From Phenylobacterium deserti (GTDB lineage Bacteria; Pseudomonadota; Alphaproteobacteria; Caulobacterales; Caulobacteraceae): 64,000 bases of DNA. Shown piece after piece: positions 55,918 to 64,000 of this stretch; the stretch's first letter is position 1; the number at the start of each line of letters is the position of its first letter. The DNA is taken from the NCBI GenBank assembly GCA_943332615.1, contig CALQQB010000002.1, forward strand, positions 167,245 to 231,244, written 5' to 3'. A program made the position numbers and the translations under genes. The notes beneath the pieces were generated by a model. That model made no database searches and was not told the DNA's origin. It was given only the letters and a program-made list of their open reading frames with translations.

Positions 55918-56223
55918 TTACCAGCTCGACTTGACGAGGCCGGGGATAAGCCCGGCGGCGCCCAGATCACGCAGCGAGATTCGGCTCATCCTGAGCTTAC
56001 GATAGTAACCGCGCGGACGGCCCGTGACTTCGCACCGATTGCGGATGCGGGTCTTGGACGAGTTGCGGGGAAGTTCCGCAAGCTTGAGGCGGGCGTCGAA
56101 ACGCTCCTCAGGCGGCAGGCTCTCGTTGACGGCGGTTGCCTTAAGCGCGTTGCGCTTGGCGGCGTACTGCTTCACGAGCTTCTTGACCCGTTCGTTGCGG
56201 TTGACGGCGCTCTTCTTGGCCAT
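55918..56223 (-). CDS. rpsN: 30S ribosomal protein S14
   Basis: A 101-residue protein of the long, zinc-free type: [20 protein letters not shown] at the start and [20 protein letters not shown] near the end, with no CxxC pairs. It sits between rplE (19-bp gap) and rpsH (12-bp gap), as in most proteobacteria. Confidence 0.96.
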   Translation of the reverse strand: MAKKSAVNRNERVKKLVKQYAAKRNALKATAVNESLPPEERFDARLKLAELPRNSSKTRIRNRCEVTGRPRGYYRKLRMSRISLRDLGAAGLIPGLVKSSW

Positions 56224-56242
56224 TTTCTTTTCCTTCCCGCCG

Positions 56243-56809
56243 CTATTGCTGCTGCTGAACGAACGGGAACTGGAATTCCTTCAGAAGCTCGCGAGCTTCG
56301 TCATCGGTCTTCGCAGTGGTGGTGACGATGATGTCCATGCCCCAGATCTGATCGATCTGGTCGTAGTTGATCTCAGGGAACACGATGTGTTCCTTGAGGC
56401 CCATGGCGAAGTTGCCGCGACCGTCGAAGGACGTGGGCTTCAGGCCCCGGAAGTCCCTCACGCGCGGCAGGGCGATGGTGATCAGACGGTCGAGAAACTC
56501 GTACATCTGGTCCTTGCGGAGCGTCACCTTGCACCCGACCGACATGCCTTCGCGCAGCTTGAAGCTGGCGACGGACAGGCGAGCCTTGGTGGCCACCGGC
56601 TTCTGACCGGCGATCTTCGCCAGGTCCGCCATCGCCGAGTTGATCTTCTTGGAGTCGGCGACAGCTTCGCCCACGCCCATGTTGATCACGATCTTCTCGA
56701 TCTTGGGGATCTGCATCTCGTTCGTGTAGCCGAAGTGTTCCTTCAGCTTCGCACGGATGCGCTGGCGGTACTCGGTCTTGAGCCGCGGTTCGTAAGCTTG
56801 ATCAGCCAT
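56243..56809 (-). CDS. rplE: 50S ribosomal protein L5
   Basis: A 188-residue 5S-rRNA-binding protein: [40 protein letters not shown] and [20 protein letters not shown] are diagnostic. It overlaps the end of rplX by 8 bp (ATGGCTGA), implying coupled translation. A Gln-rich tail (QFPFVQQQQ) ends it. Confidence 0.96.
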   Translation of the reverse strand: MADQAYEPRLKTEYRQRIRAKLKEHFGYTNEMQIPKIEKIVINMGVGEAVADSKKINSAMADLAKIAGQKPVATKARLSVASFKLREGMSVGCKVTLRKDQMYEFLDRLITIALPRVRDFRGLKPTSFDGRGNFAMGLKEHIVFPEINYDQIDQIWGMDIIVTTTAKTDDEARELLKEFQFPFVQQQQ

Positions 56810-57116
56810 TGATCACCTCGCCGGTCGTCTTGGCGACGCGGACCTTCTTGTCGCCGTCCACGCGGAAGCCGACGCGGGTCGCCTTGCCGTTGGAGTCAAC
56901 GACGGCCACGTTCGACAGGTGGAGCGAGGCTTCCTTATGCTTGATGCCGCCTTGCGGATCGGCCTGCGACGCCTTCGTGTGGCGCTGAACCATGTTCAGC
57001 CCGGAAACGAACACGCGGTTGTCCTTGGGGAGGACCTGCAGGACAGCGCCCTTACGGCCCTTGTCCTTGCCGGTGAGGATCATGACCTGATCCCCCTTCT
57101 TGATCTTAGCCGCCAT
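56802..57116 (-). CDS. rplX: 50S ribosomal protein L24
   Basis: A 104-residue protein with the KOW motif [20 protein letters not shown] at residues 5-24, an assembly initiator of the 50S. ATG 57116 is preferred: it shares one base with the rplN stop (TGATG). A GTG one codon earlier is also open. Normal length. Confidence 0.95.
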   Translation of the reverse strand: MAAKIKKGDQVMILTGKDKGRKGAVLQVLPKDNRVFVSGLNMVQRHTKASQADPQGGIKHKEASLHLSNVAVVDSNGKATRVGFRVDGDKKVRVAKTTGEVING

Positions 57117-57484
57117 CACAGCACCTCTGGCGCGAGCGAGATGATCTTCATGTGGTTCTTCGCGCGCAGTTCGCGGGGAACCGGGCCGAAGATCCGCGTG
57201 CCGATCGGCTCGGATTGCTTGTTGACGATCACGGCTGCGTTCTTGTCGAAACGGATGACCGAGCCGTCCTTGCGCTTGATGGCCGACCTCGTGCGAACGA
57301 CGATGGCTTGCAGCACATCACCCTTCTTCACGCGACCGCGCGGGATCGCCTCCTTCACGGAGACGACGATCTTGTCACCGACGCCGGCGTAACGGCGCTT
57401 CGCGCCGCCCAGCACCTTGATGCACATGACTCGGCGAGCGCCGGAGTTGTCGGCGACTTCCAGGTTAGTTTGCATCTGGATCAT
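57116..57484 (-). CDS. rplN: 50S ribosomal protein L14
   Basis: A 122-residue protein reading [20 protein letters not shown] at the start and ending [11 protein letters not shown], one of the most conserved ribosomal proteins, at the subunit interface (bridge B8). It follows rpsQ by 12 bp and overlaps rplX by one base. Confidence 0.97.
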   Translation of the reverse strand: MIQMQTNLEVADNSGARRVMCIKVLGGAKRRYAGVGDKIVVSVKEAIPRGRVKKGDVLQAIVVRTRSAIKRKDGSVIRFDKNAAVIVNKQSEPIGTRIFGPVPRELRAKNHMKIISLAPEVL

Positions 57485-57496
57485 ATGTGTCGATCC

Positions 57497-57745
57497 TTAC
57501 GCTTGGGCCGCGCTGCCGGTCGGCAACACTTCCCAGGTTTTCGTCTTTGACTTCGGCGCGCATTCGATGATGCGGACAATCTCGCCGGTCTTGAACGTGT
57601 TGGCTTCGTCATGAGCGTGGTACTTCTTGGACCGGCGGACGGTCTTCTTCAGCACCGGGTGCAGGAAGGTCCGTTCGACCTTCACGATCACCGTCTTGTC
57701 GCCCTTGTCGGAAACGACCACGCCCTCGAGAATTCGCTTTGGCAT
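57497..57745 (-). CDS. rpsQ: 30S ribosomal protein S17
   Basis: An 82-residue OB-fold protein: [40 protein letters not shown] and [17 protein letters not shown]. Early 16S-binding assembly protein. ATG 57745 is chosen from the conserved start; 13 bp after rpmC. Confidence 0.95.
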   Translation of the reverse strand: MPKRILEGVVVSDKGDKTVIVKVERTFLHPVLKKTVRRSKKYHAHDEANTFKTGEIVRIIECAPKSKTKTWEVLPTGSAAQA

Positions 57746-57758
57746 CTGTCGGTCCTCC

Positions 57759-57953
57759 TCAGGCCTGAGCCTGCTTGCCGCGCAGAACCGTCTTGATGCG
57801 CGCGATGTCCTTGCGCACCTGGTCCACACGGTGAGTCTTTTCGATCTGGCCGGTCGCCTTCTGGAAGCGCAGGTTGAACTGCTCCTTCTTGAGGGTGACG
57901 AGCTGGTCGGCCAGTTGATCGGGGGTCAGCCCCCGGACGTCTTGAATCTTCAT
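57759..57953 (-). CDS. rpmC: 50S ribosomal protein L29
   Basis: A 64-residue helical protein beginning [20 protein letters not shown] with [20 protein letters not shown], the L29 signature. It lies at the tunnel exit next to L23. ATG 57953 shares a base with the rplP stop (TGATG); the GTG just before it would add one Met. Confidence 0.95.
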   Translation of the reverse strand: MKIQDVRGLTPDQLADQLVTLKKEQFNLRFQKATGQIEKTHRVDQVRKDIARIKTVLRGKQAQA

Positions 57954-58384
57954 CACGCGTGCTCCGCGACCGGCGCGTCGATACGGGCGACGATGCGGGT
58001 CTTCACCGGAAGCTTGGCCGCGCCGAGGCGCAGGGCTTCACGGGCCACGTCGTCCGGCACGCCGTCGATTTCGAACATGATCCGTCCGGGGTGAACCCGG
58101 GCGGCCCAGAAGTCGACCGCGCCCTTGCCCTTGCCCATTCGGACTTCGGCCGGCTTTCCGGTCACCGGCACATCCGGATAAATCCGGATCCACACCCGGC
58201 CCTGGCGCTTCATCTGACGCGTGATCGCGCGGCGGGCCGCCTCGATCTGGCGCGCAGTGACGCGTTCCGGCTCCACCGACTTCAGGCCGTAGGACCCGAA
58301 GTTAAGCGTGAAGCCGCTCTTCGCCAGGCCGTGGATACGGCCCTTGAACTGCTTGCGGTATTTGGTTTTCTTCGGCGACAGCAT
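57953..58384 (-). CDS. rplP: 50S ribosomal protein L16
   Basis: A 143-residue protein: [40 protein letters not shown] and [20 protein letters not shown], contacting A-site tRNA. The Arg in the PGR motif near residue 95 is the residue hydroxylated by YcfD in E. coli; no such enzyme is identified here. 12 bp after rpsC. Confidence 0.96.
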   Translation of the reverse strand: MLSPKKTKYRKQFKGRIHGLAKSGFTLNFGSYGLKSVEPERVTARQIEAARRAITRQMKRQGRVWIRIYPDVPVTGKPAEVRMGKGKGAVDFWAARVHPGRIMFEIDGVPDDVAREALRLGAAKLPVKTRIVARIDAPVAEHA

Positions 58385-58396
58385 CTCTTCGGATCC

Positions 58397-59155
58397 TTAG
58401 GCGTTCGCCGGTTCGCGGCGATCGCGACGGGGGCCACGGTCCGGACGATCACCACGTTCGCGGCCACCGCCTTCACCAGCCGGCCCGCTCTCGCTGGCCA
58501 GTCGCTTGTCGAGCGCCATCGGGTCGTGGTCGAGGACCTCGCCCTTGAACACCCACACCTTCACACCAATGATGCCGTAGGTCGTCTTGGCTTCGGTGAT
58601 CCCGTAGTCGATATCGGCCCGCAGCGTGTGACGCGGCACGCGACCTTCGTGATACGATTCCGAACGCGCGATTTCCGCGCCGCCGAGACGGCCCGAAACC
58701 TCGATGCGCATCCCCTTGGCGCCAAGACGCATGCCGCTCTGCAGCGAACGCTTCATAGCGCGGCGGAACGCGATCCGGCGCTCGAGCTGCTGGGCGATGT
58801 TCTCGGCCACCAGTTGAGCGTCGGTCTCGGGCTTGCGGATCTCGACGATGTTCAGGTGAACCTCGCCGTCGGTCATCGCCGCCACGTCCTTACGCAACTT
58901 CTCGATATCCGCGCCCTTCTTGCCGATGATCACGCCCGGGCGTGCGGCATAGATGGTGATGCGGCACTTCTTGTGCGGACGCTCGATGATGATGCGCGAC
59001 ACGCCGGCCTGGTAGAGGCGCTTCTTCAGCTGCCGGCGGACCTTGATGTCTTCATGTAGCAGGCGGCCGTACTCAGGACCGTCAGCGAACCAACGGCTGT
59101 CCCAGGTGCGGTTGATGCCGAGGCGGAGCCCGACCGGATTGATCTTTTGACCCAT
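58397..59155 (-). CDS. rpsC: 30S ribosomal protein S3
   Basis: A 252-residue protein: [20 protein letters not shown] at the start, a KH domain with [20 protein letters not shown], and [20 protein letters not shown]. The C-terminal 40 residues are Gly/Glu/Arg/Asp-rich ([17 protein letters not shown]) beyond the E. coli length. It forms part of the mRNA entry helicase and shares one base with rplV. Confidence 0.96.
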   Translation of the reverse strand: MGQKINPVGLRLGINRTWDSRWFADGPEYGRLLHEDIKVRRQLKKRLYQAGVSRIIIERPHKKCRITIYAARPGVIIGKKGADIEKLRKDVAAMTDGEVHLNIVEIRKPETDAQLVAENIAQQLERRIAFRRAMKRSLQSGMRLGAKGMRIEVSGRLGGAEIARSESYHEGRVPRHTLRADIDYGITEAKTTYGIIGVKVWVFKGEVLDHDPMALDKRLASESGPAGEGGGRERGDRPDRGPRRDRREPANA

Positions 59156-59535
59156 TAGGCGGCCTCACCCACTTCGCGGACCACGATCGTGATCTCGCTG
59201 AACGGCTTCTCGACGCGCGACGCACGACCGCGGGCGCGGGCATGGAAACGCTTCATGATCAGGTTCTTGCCTACGAAGGCCTCGGAAACCACCAGACTGT
59301 CGATGTTCAGGTTGTGGTTGTTCTCAGCGTTCGAAATCGCCGAGTAGAGGGCCTTGCGGACGTCCTTGGCGATGCGGCGGTGGCTGAACTCAAGTTCGTT
59401 CAGCGCGCGTTGCACCTTCAGGCCACGAATCGAGGCGGCAACCAGGTTCAGCTTGCGCGCACTGGTGCGCACACTGCAGACCTTGGCCATGGCCTCGGCG
59501 CCGGTAAGCCGGCGGGCTTTGGCTTGCTTGCTCAT
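59155..59535 (-). CDS. rplV: 50S ribosomal protein L22
   Basis: A 126-residue protein: [20 protein letters not shown] and the extended tunnel loop [20 protein letters not shown]. It lines the exit tunnel, where macrolide-resistance mutations occur in other species. 2 bp after rpsS; shares one base with rpsC. Confidence 0.96.
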   Translation of the reverse strand: MSKQAKARRLTGAEAMAKVCSVRTSARKLNLVAASIRGLKVQRALNELEFSHRRIAKDVRKALYSAISNAENNHNLNIDSLVVSEAFVGKNLIMKRFHARARGRASRVEKPFSEITIVVREVGEAA

Positions 59536-59537
59536 GC

Positions 59538-59816
59538 CTACTTCCTCTTGGCCTTCTTGTCGGCTGCGTGACCGGGGAAGAAGCGGGTGGGCGCGAACTC
59601 GCCCAGCTTCATGCCGACCATGTCTTCGTTGACCATCACCGGCACATGCTTCTGACCGTTGTGGACCCCGAAGGTCAGGCCGACGAATTGCGGCATGATA
59701 GTGGAGCGACGCGACCAGGTCTTGATCACGTCCTTGCGGCCGGACGCCTGCAGCGCTTCGGCCTTCTTTAGCAGATACCCGTCGACAAACGGGCCTTTCC
59801 AGACGGAACGGGTCAT
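59538..59816 (-). CDS. rpsS: 30S ribosomal protein S19
   Basis: A 92-residue protein beginning [20 protein letters not shown] with [20 protein letters not shown] and [20 protein letters not shown], the S19 hallmark. It sits in the 30S head next to S13. 3 bp after rplB. Confidence 0.97.
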   Translation of the reverse strand: MTRSVWKGPFVDGYLLKKAEALQASGRKDVIKTWSRRSTIMPQFVGLTFGVHNGQKHVPVMVNEDMVGMKLGEFAPTRFFPGHAADKKAKRK

Positions 59817-59819
59817 GGC

Positions 59820-60656
59820 TTAGCGAGCCTTCCGAGCGTGACGCGAGCGGATGATGTACTTGTCCGTCGCCTTGTTCTTGCGGGTCTTCGAACCCTTCGT
59901 CGGCTTGCCCCAGGGGGTGACCGGGTGACGTCCGCCCGAGGTCCGGCCTTCGCCGCCGCCGTGCGGGTGGTCGATCGGGTTCATGGCGACGCCGCGGACG
60001 TGCGGCCTGCGACCCTTGTGGCGGTTGCGGCCAGCCTTGCCCATGACCTCGTTCATGTGGTCGGGGTTCGAGACCGCGCCCACCGTGGCCATGCAGGTGT
60101 CCATCACCATCCGCAGCTCGCCCGAGCCCAGACGAATCTGGGCGTAGCCGGCGTCACGGCCGACCAGCTGGGCGTAGGTGCCGGCCGAACGGGCGATCTG
60201 GCCGCCCTTCAGGGGCTTCAGCTCGACGTTGTGGATGATGGTGCCTATCGGCATACCGCGCAGCGGCATGGCGTTACCGGGCTTCACATCGGCCCGTTCC
60301 GCCGCGACCACCTGGTCTCCGACCTTCAGACGCTGCGGGGCCAGGATGTAGGCCTTCTCGCCATCGGCATAGTTCACCAGCGCGATGAAGGCCGACCGGT
60401 TGGGGTCATACTCCAGGCGCTCGACGGTGCCGGGTTGGTCGAACTTGCGACGCTTAAAGTCCACGATGCGGTACAGGCGCTTGGCGCCGCCGCCGCGGAA
60501 GCGGACCGCGATACGACCATTGCCGCCACGACCGCCCGACTTGGTCAGGCCCTCGACGAGCGACTTCTCAGGCCGGCCCTTGTGGAGCTCGGACTTGTCG
60601 ACCAGGACCAGTTGACGGCGGCCCGGCGACGTAGGGTTGAATTGCTTCAGAGCCAT
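59820..60656 (-). CDS. rplB: 50S ribosomal protein L2
   Basis: A 278-residue protein: [40 protein letters not shown] and the peptidyl-transferase-proximal [20 protein letters not shown] with the conserved His. It is needed for subunit association and peptide-bond formation. 4 bp after rplW; normal length. Confidence 0.97.
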   Translation of the reverse strand: MALKQFNPTSPGRRQLVLVDKSELHKGRPEKSLVEGLTKSGGRGGNGRIAVRFRGGGAKRLYRIVDFKRRKFDQPGTVERLEYDPNRSAFIALVNYADGEKAYILAPQRLKVGDQVVAAERADVKPGNAMPLRGMPIGTIIHNVELKPLKGGQIARSAGTYAQLVGRDAGYAQIRLGSGELRMVMDTCMATVGAVSNPDHMNEVMGKAGRNRHKGRRPHVRGVAMNPIDHPHGGGEGRTSGGRHPVTPWGKPTKGSKTRKNKATDKYIIRSRHARKAR

Positions 60657-60660
60657 CGGA

Positions 60661-60963
60661 TCAGAGCCCCGTGGTGATGTCGATCGACTGGCCTTCAGCC
60701 AGCGTCACGATCGCTTTCTTGACGTCGGAACGCCGGCCGATGATGCCCCGGAAGCGCTTGGTCTTGCCCTTCACGTTGATCGTATTGACCTTCGTGACGT
60801 TGACCTTGAACAGCGCCTCGACGGCGGCGGCGATTTCGTCTTTCGACGCGTCCCCGGCCACACGGAAGACCACCTTGTTCTGCTCCGAGAGCAGCGTGGC
60901 CTTTTCTGTGATCACCGGCGACAGGATCGTGTCGTAATGACGGGCTGTGGGCTCCACGGCCAT
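60661..60963 (-). CDS. rplW: 50S ribosomal protein L23
   Basis: A 100-residue protein: [40 protein letters not shown] and [20 protein letters not shown]. It forms the docking site for SRP and trigger factor at the tunnel exit. ATG 60963 shares a base with the rplD stop (TGATG). Confidence 0.95.
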   Translation of the reverse strand: MAVEPTARHYDTILSPVITEKATLLSEQNKVVFRVAGDASKDEIAAAVEALFKVNVTKVNTINVKGKTKRFRGIIGRRSDVKKAIVTLAEGQSIDITTGL

Positions 60964-61601
60964 CACGCGGCCTCCTCAGGCTGGAAGCGCGCCTGGATCG
61001 CAGCCACCGCGTCCTTGGTCAGGACGAGGGTCTTGCGACGGAGCACGTCGTAGACATTCAGGCCGGCGTTCGGCAGCACATCCACGTTCGGGATGTTGCG
61101 CGCGGCCAGGCCGAAGTTCTTGTCGACCTCGGCGCCGGCGATGAACAGAGCGTTGGAGACGCCCAGGCTCATCAGTTGCGCCCGCAGGGCGGCCGTCTTC
61201 GGGTCGGCAATGACGACATTGTCGATGACGATCAGCGAGCCGGCCTTGGCCTTCGAGGACAGCGCATGGCGCAGGGCCAGGGCGCGGAGCTTCTTGGGCA
61301 GGTCGAAGGCGTGGCTGCGGACAACCGGGCCGTGAGCCCGGGCGCCGCCGACGAACTGAGCCGCCCGGCGCGAGCCGTGACGGGCGCCGCCAGTGCCCTT
61401 CTGCTTGTACATCTTCTTCGAGGTGCGAGAGACCTCGTTGCGGACCTGCACCTTGTGGTTGCCCGAGCGGCGCTTGGCCAGCTGCCAGGTGACGACGCGT
61501 TGCAGGATATCGCCGCGAATGTCTTCGATGCCGAAGATTTCGTCGGCCAGCTCGATTGAGCCGCCCTTCCCGCCGTCCAGCTTGATGACGTCGAGTTTCA
61601 T
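60963..61601 (-). CDS. rplD: 50S ribosomal protein L4
   Basis: A 212-residue protein: [20 protein letters not shown], the exit-tunnel loop [20 protein letters not shown], and [20 protein letters not shown]. In E. coli it also represses the S10 operon by binding its leader; here the long rpsJ leader makes comparable regulation conceivable but unproven. It shares one base with rplC. Confidence 0.96.
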   Translation of the reverse strand: MKLDVIKLDGGKGGSIELADEIFGIEDIRGDILQRVVTWQLAKRRSGNHKVQVRNEVSRTSKKMYKQKGTGGARHGSRRAAQFVGGARAHGPVVRSHAFDLPKKLRALALRHALSSKAKAGSLIVIDNVVIADPKTAALRAQLMSLGVSNALFIAGAEVDKNFGLAARNIPNVDVLPNAGLNVYDVLRRKTLVLTKDAVAAIQARFQPEEAA

Positions 61602-62365
61602 TACGCTTGATCCCCAGCTTCCGGCGCCGCGGCTGCTTCAGCCGGCGCTTCGGTCACGGCCGGCTCGGCGGCCGGGGCGGGTTGCTGGCCGGCCTTACGG
61701 AACGCGCCCGGCATGGGCAGACCTTCCGGGGCGGCCGACTTCACCGCGTCGCGCAGCTTCACGTACGCGCCGTCCGAGCCGGGGACAGCGCCCCGAACCA
61801 GGATGAGGCCGCGTTCGACGTCGATGCGCCAGACGGTGACATTGAGGGTCGTGACGGTTTCCTGACCGAGGTGGCCAGCCATCTTCTTCCCCTTGAAGGT
61901 GCGGCCCGGGTCTTGCCGCTGGCCGGTGGAACCGTGCGAACGGTGAGACACCGACACACCGTGGGTGGCGCGGAGGCCGCCGAAGTTCCAACGCTTCATG
62001 GCGCCGGCGAAGCCTTTACCGACGGTCGTGCCGGTAATGTCGATCTTCTGGCCGGGCAGGTAATGGTCGGCGGTGATCTCCGCGCCCACGTCGATCAGGT
62101 TGTCCTCGGACACCCGGAATTCAACAACCTTGTGCTTGGGCTCGACCTCAGCCTTGCCGAAGTGACCGCGCAGGGCCTTGGAGGTGTTCTTGGGTTTCTT
62201 GGTGCCCGCGCCGAGCTGGAGGGCCACGTAGCCATCCCTGTCCTTGGTGCGGTGAGCGACGACCTGACAGCCTTCGAGGCTGAGTACGGTCACCGGTACG
62301 TGCGTGCCCGCTTCGTCGAAGAAGCGAGCCATACCGATTTTCTTGGCGATTACGCCGGTTCGCAT
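61601..62365 (-). CDS. rplC: 50S ribosomal protein L3
   Basis: A 254-residue protein: [20 protein letters not shown], the signature [20 protein letters not shown] and [20 protein letters not shown] with a glutamine that is methylated in E. coli L3. The last 40 residues are Ala/Pro/Glu-rich ([20 protein letters not shown]), an alphaproteobacterial extension. 13 bp after rpsJ. Confidence 0.96.
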   Translation of the reverse strand: MRTGVIAKKIGMARFFDEAGTHVPVTVLSLEGCQVVAHRTKDRDGYVALQLGAGTKKPKNTSKALRGHFGKAEVEPKHKVVEFRVSEDNLIDVGAEITADHYLPGQKIDITGTTVGKGFAGAMKRWNFGGLRATHGVSVSHRSHGSTGQRQDPGRTFKGKKMAGHLGQETVTTLNVTVWRIDVERGLILVRGAVPGSDGAYVKLRDAVKSAAPEGLPMPGAFRKAGQQPAPAAEPAVTEAPAEAAAAPEAGDQA

Positions 62366-62378
62366 CGGATCAATCCCC

Positions 62379-62684
62379 TTAGAGCTTGATCTCGACGTCC
62401 ACGCCGGCCGACAGGTCGAGCTTCATCAGCGCGTCCACAGTCTGCGGGGTGGGGTCGACGATATCGAGCACGCGCTTGTGCGTGCGGATTTCGAACTGCT
62501 CGCGCGACTTCTTGTCGATGTGCGGCGAACGGTTGACGGTGAACTTCTCGATGCGCGTGGGCAAAGGAATGGGCCCGCGCACAGCGGCGCCGGTCCTCTT
62601 GGCCGTGTTCACGATCTCGCGGGTGGAATGGTCCAGCACGCGGTGATCGAAGGCTTTAAGCCTGATGCGAATGTTTTGAGCCAT
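62379..62684 (-). CDS. rpsJ: 30S ribosomal protein S10
   Basis: A 101-residue protein: [40 protein letters not shown] and [21 protein letters not shown] 30S head protein that also acts with NusB in antitermination. First gene of the S10-spc run in this window; the tuf/fusA genes often found upstream in proteobacteria are absent, and the operon starts here from its own promoter. Confidence 0.97.
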   Translation of the reverse strand: MAQNIRIRLKAFDHRVLDHSTREIVNTAKRTGAAVRGPIPLPTRIEKFTVNRSPHIDKKSREQFEIRTHKRVLDIVDPTPQTVDALMKLDLSAGVDVEIKL

Positions 62685-62801
62685 ATCGCTCTTACGTTTC
62701 CCTACAGACGGCGGGGCGCCCGCGTGATCTCGACCATTTCAAAGACCAGCCCGAATCCCCTTCTCAGGAGACCCGTACGCGAAAGTCCGCACAAACGGCT
62801 T

Positions 62802-62827
62802 AGGCCCGCGCGAACCCGCGAGGACCT
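62802..62827 (-). promoter_or_regulatory. stable hairpin in the rpsJ leader
   Basis: AGGTCCTCGCG and CGCGCGGGCCT (ten pairs including one G-U, one mismatch, GGTT loop) form midway in the predicted 240-nt leader. It is a candidate element for L4-type or growth-rate control. Confidence 0.4.
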
Positions 62828-62929
62828 TCTCCCGAAACGCTTATGAAAGCACTATCTCGAGCCGTTCCGCGGGCCGCGTCTGCACTTCGAATTGCTTCGT
62901 TGCGCACAGCCGGTCCAACAGGAGGCGGG

Positions 62930-62958
62930 TTATTACCGATGCGACTCGCGTCCGTCAA
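62930..62958 (-). promoter_or_regulatory. promoter of the S10 operon
   Basis: On the minus strand TTGACG (62953-62958) and TAATAA (62930-62935) are separated by exactly 17 bp, predicting a start near 62923 and a leader of about 240 nt before rpsJ. It lies 24 bp past the DUF2807 stop. Confidence 0.7.
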
Positions 62959-62981
62959 GGGCTCACCGACCGACATCGCCA

Positions 62982-63824
62982 CTAGCTGCCGACGCGGACG
63001 GAACCGGAGCCCATAATCATCTTGGAGACCGCGCCCTTGACCTCATTGGCGTGGACGTCGCCGGAGCCCGCGATCCGGGCCCGCAGGCTGTCGGCCACGC
63101 CGCGGAAGTCGACATCCCCCGAGCCGGCCAGGGACACCTTCATGTCGGTCGCCCGCCCGCCAGCGATGGACACGTCACCGGATCCAGCGATCGAGACCTC
63201 CAGCGCACCGGAGACCGACTTGATCATGGCGTCGCCAGAGCCGGCGATGTTGACGTCCACCGGGCCCTTGATGTCGGCAGCGGCCACGTCCCCCGAACCC
63301 GCCACCCGGATCCGCAGGGCGCCTGCGCTGCCCATGCGGGTGTCGCCAGAGCCGGCCTGGCTGACCTTGGCCTCACGCTCGACGTTGGCCAGGGTCCAGT
63401 CTCCGCAGCCGGCGTTGTTCAGATCCAGGCTGGCTGAGCGGCCCACCACGCCAAACACCGCGCCTCCGGCATCCACACGCACGTCGCGCGGGGTGTGGAT
63501 CACCACCTGAGGCATGTCGGCCCAAGCGACTTTGCCGATCCCACGAACATCGACCCATGAGCCCTCGTTGGCGCTGTGGCAGTTATGGATACGGCGATCC
63601 AGGTTGCCGTCGAGGATCGTACGGTCGCCCAGGGTGCGGACCACGAGCGGCAGTTGGGCGTTCGGCCGGGTCACCTCGATCTTGATGTCCTTGCGGTCCT
63701 CGGGGACCACGGTGACCCGGGCAACCGCGTCCTTGACCTCGACAGACGCGGCCTGGACGACGCCGGCCCCCGCGACGATGCCGAGCGCCGCTGTGGCCGC
63801 AAAGAGAACCATCTGAAGACGCAT
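62982..63824 (-). CDS. DUF2807 (GIN-domain) secreted beta-repeat protein
   Basis: A 280-residue exported protein with a signal peptide (MVLFAATAALGIVAGAGVVQA). The C-terminal 150 residues contain six to seven copies of an AGSGD motif spaced about 20-24 residues apart (QAGSGDTRMG, VAGSGDVAAA, IAGSGDAMIK, IAGSGDVSIA, LAGSGDVDFR, IAGSGDVHAN), the beta-helical pattern of DUF2807/GIN domains. Role unknown, possibly adhesion or envelope stress. ATG 63824 is preferred (GGGGA at the right distance); ATG 63830 is possible. Confidence 0.85.
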   Translation of the reverse strand: MRLQMVLFAATAALGIVAGAGVVQAASVEVKDAVARVTVVPEDRKDIKIEVTRPNAQLPLVVRTLGDRTILDGNLDRRIHNCHSANEGSWVDVRGIGKVAWADMPQVVIHTPRDVRVDAGGAVFGVVGRSASLDLNNAGCGDWTLANVEREAKVSQAGSGDTRMGSAGALRIRVAGSGDVAAADIKGPVDVNIAGSGDAMIKSVSGALEVSIAGSGDVSIAGGRATDMKVSLAGSGDVDFRGVADSLRARIAGSGDVHANEVKGAVSKMIMGSGSVRVGS

Positions 63825-63897
63825 CGCCATTCCCCAAGCCTGCAATTCGATGCGGGGAAGCTAGTCTTGGCGGTGGGGTGAGGCAGCTTAATTTGCA

Positions 63898-63929
63898 GTC
63901 ATGACACAGATGTCATGTCGCTCATGACA
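63898..63929 (-). promoter_or_regulatory. CATGACA repeats, candidate operator of the DUF2807 gene
   Basis: CATGACA (63900-63906), its inverse TGTCATG (63911-63917) and a third CATGACA (63923-63929) lie within 32 bp, about 75 bp before the DUF2807 start. The first is embedded in the palindrome GTCATGAC. Such clustering suggests a regulator binding site. Confidence 0.45.
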
Positions 63930-63931
63930 AA

Positions 63932-63957
63932 GGCCGCCGAGGTCTCCCTCGGCGGCC
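63932..63957 (-). terminator. terminator hairpin of the gene at the right edge
   Basis: A perfect 10-bp stem GGCCGCCGAG/CTCGGCGGCC with a six-base loop lies 4 bp downstream of the TAA of the partial minus-strand gene and is followed by TTTGTC in that direction. Confidence 0.7.
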
Positions 63958-63961
63958 CTAC

Positions 63962-64000
63962 TTAGAAACTGTCATCCCAGCCAACAGAGCGGCGAAGCCG
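63962..64000 (-). CDS. 3' end of a gene beyond the window (partial)
   Basis: The minus strand from 64000 reads RLRRSVGWDDSF and stops at TAA (63964-63962), followed at once by an intrinsic terminator hairpin. That arrangement supports a real gene end, but twelve residues do not identify the product. A GWDDSF-type end is seen on many unrelated proteins. Confidence 0.5.
   Translation of the reverse strand, partial: RLRRSVGWDDSF

Overview
The window is chromosomal DNA of very high GC content with dense, short-gapped genes. It comes from an alphaproteobacterium of the order Caulobacterales (Caulobacter/Phenylobacterium type; I cannot fix the genus from sequence alone). The main evidence is a divK-pleD cell-polarity operon with both phospho-acceptors at Asp53, a SpmX-type protein (muramidase domain, acidic Pro/Ala-rich linker, two C-terminal membrane helices, catalytic Glu at position 19), an alphaproteobacterial ClpS-ClpA pair, and an S10-spc-alpha ribosomal cluster.

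Layout. 1-5.9 kb: an alpha/beta hydrolase, a maleylacetate-reductase-like Fe-ADH, RNase R, a TMEM175-like membrane protein and a Nudix hydrolase. 5.9-13.7 kb: rpmG with a clear promoter and terminator, the divK-pleD operon, a HAD hydrolase, a ROK sugar kinase coupled to a zinc-ribbon DinB polymerase, then clpS-clpA. 13.8-20.7 kb: HIT protein, DUF4287 and DUF1489 proteins, a cyclic-nucleotide-binding patatin phospholipase, an isolated 21-codon mini-gene with an extreme Shine-Dalgarno, a PEP-CTERM gene broken by an amber codon, an XRE/MmyB-like regulator, a DUF3574 lipoprotein and isovaleryl-CoA dehydrogenase. 20.9-31.6 kb: spmX behind a sigma-54-like promoter, mgtE, tRNA-Leu(GAG), a FliN-like protein, lipB, pccA, msrB, an ion-channel-like protein, a BON protein, pccB and an ATP12-type chaperone. 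31.7-45.6 kb: a DUF1800-DUF1501 pair, a crcB-rluC-TPR/dioxygenase operon, a lipoprotein, a second pseudouridine synthase, rarA, a Do-like protease, and a VOC-ArsR-SRPBCC-(29-aa membrane peptide)-MFS operon. 45.7-62.7 kb, all on the minus strand: rpsJ to rplQ. The last 1.3 kb holds a DUF2807 beta-repeat protein and the 3' end of another gene.

How the genes fit together. Isovaleryl-CoA dehydrogenase and PccA/PccB belong to branched-chain and propionate catabolism. DivK, PleD and SpmX belong to the asymmetric cell-division circuit. ClpS-ClpA is the adaptor/unfoldase pair for the N-degron pathway. The ribosomal cluster is canonical in order except that a TPR/glycosyltransferase-like gene and a small glycosyltransferase sit between adk and rpsM. 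A sigma-70-like promoter directly before rpsM restarts the alpha operon there. A second strong promoter drives rpsJ through a leader of about 240 nt.

Almost every long reading frame antisense to these genes is a high-GC shadow. Several palindromic, MITE/REP-like elements of 125-140 bp occupy intergenic gaps, one of them inside the spc operon between rplO and rpmD. No CRISPR array, integrase, transposase or prophage is visible. The points most worth following up are the mini-gene at 17.3 kb, the glycosyltransferase insertion in the ribosomal cluster, the small membrane peptide at 43.5 kb, and the regulatory elements before spmX and rpsJ.
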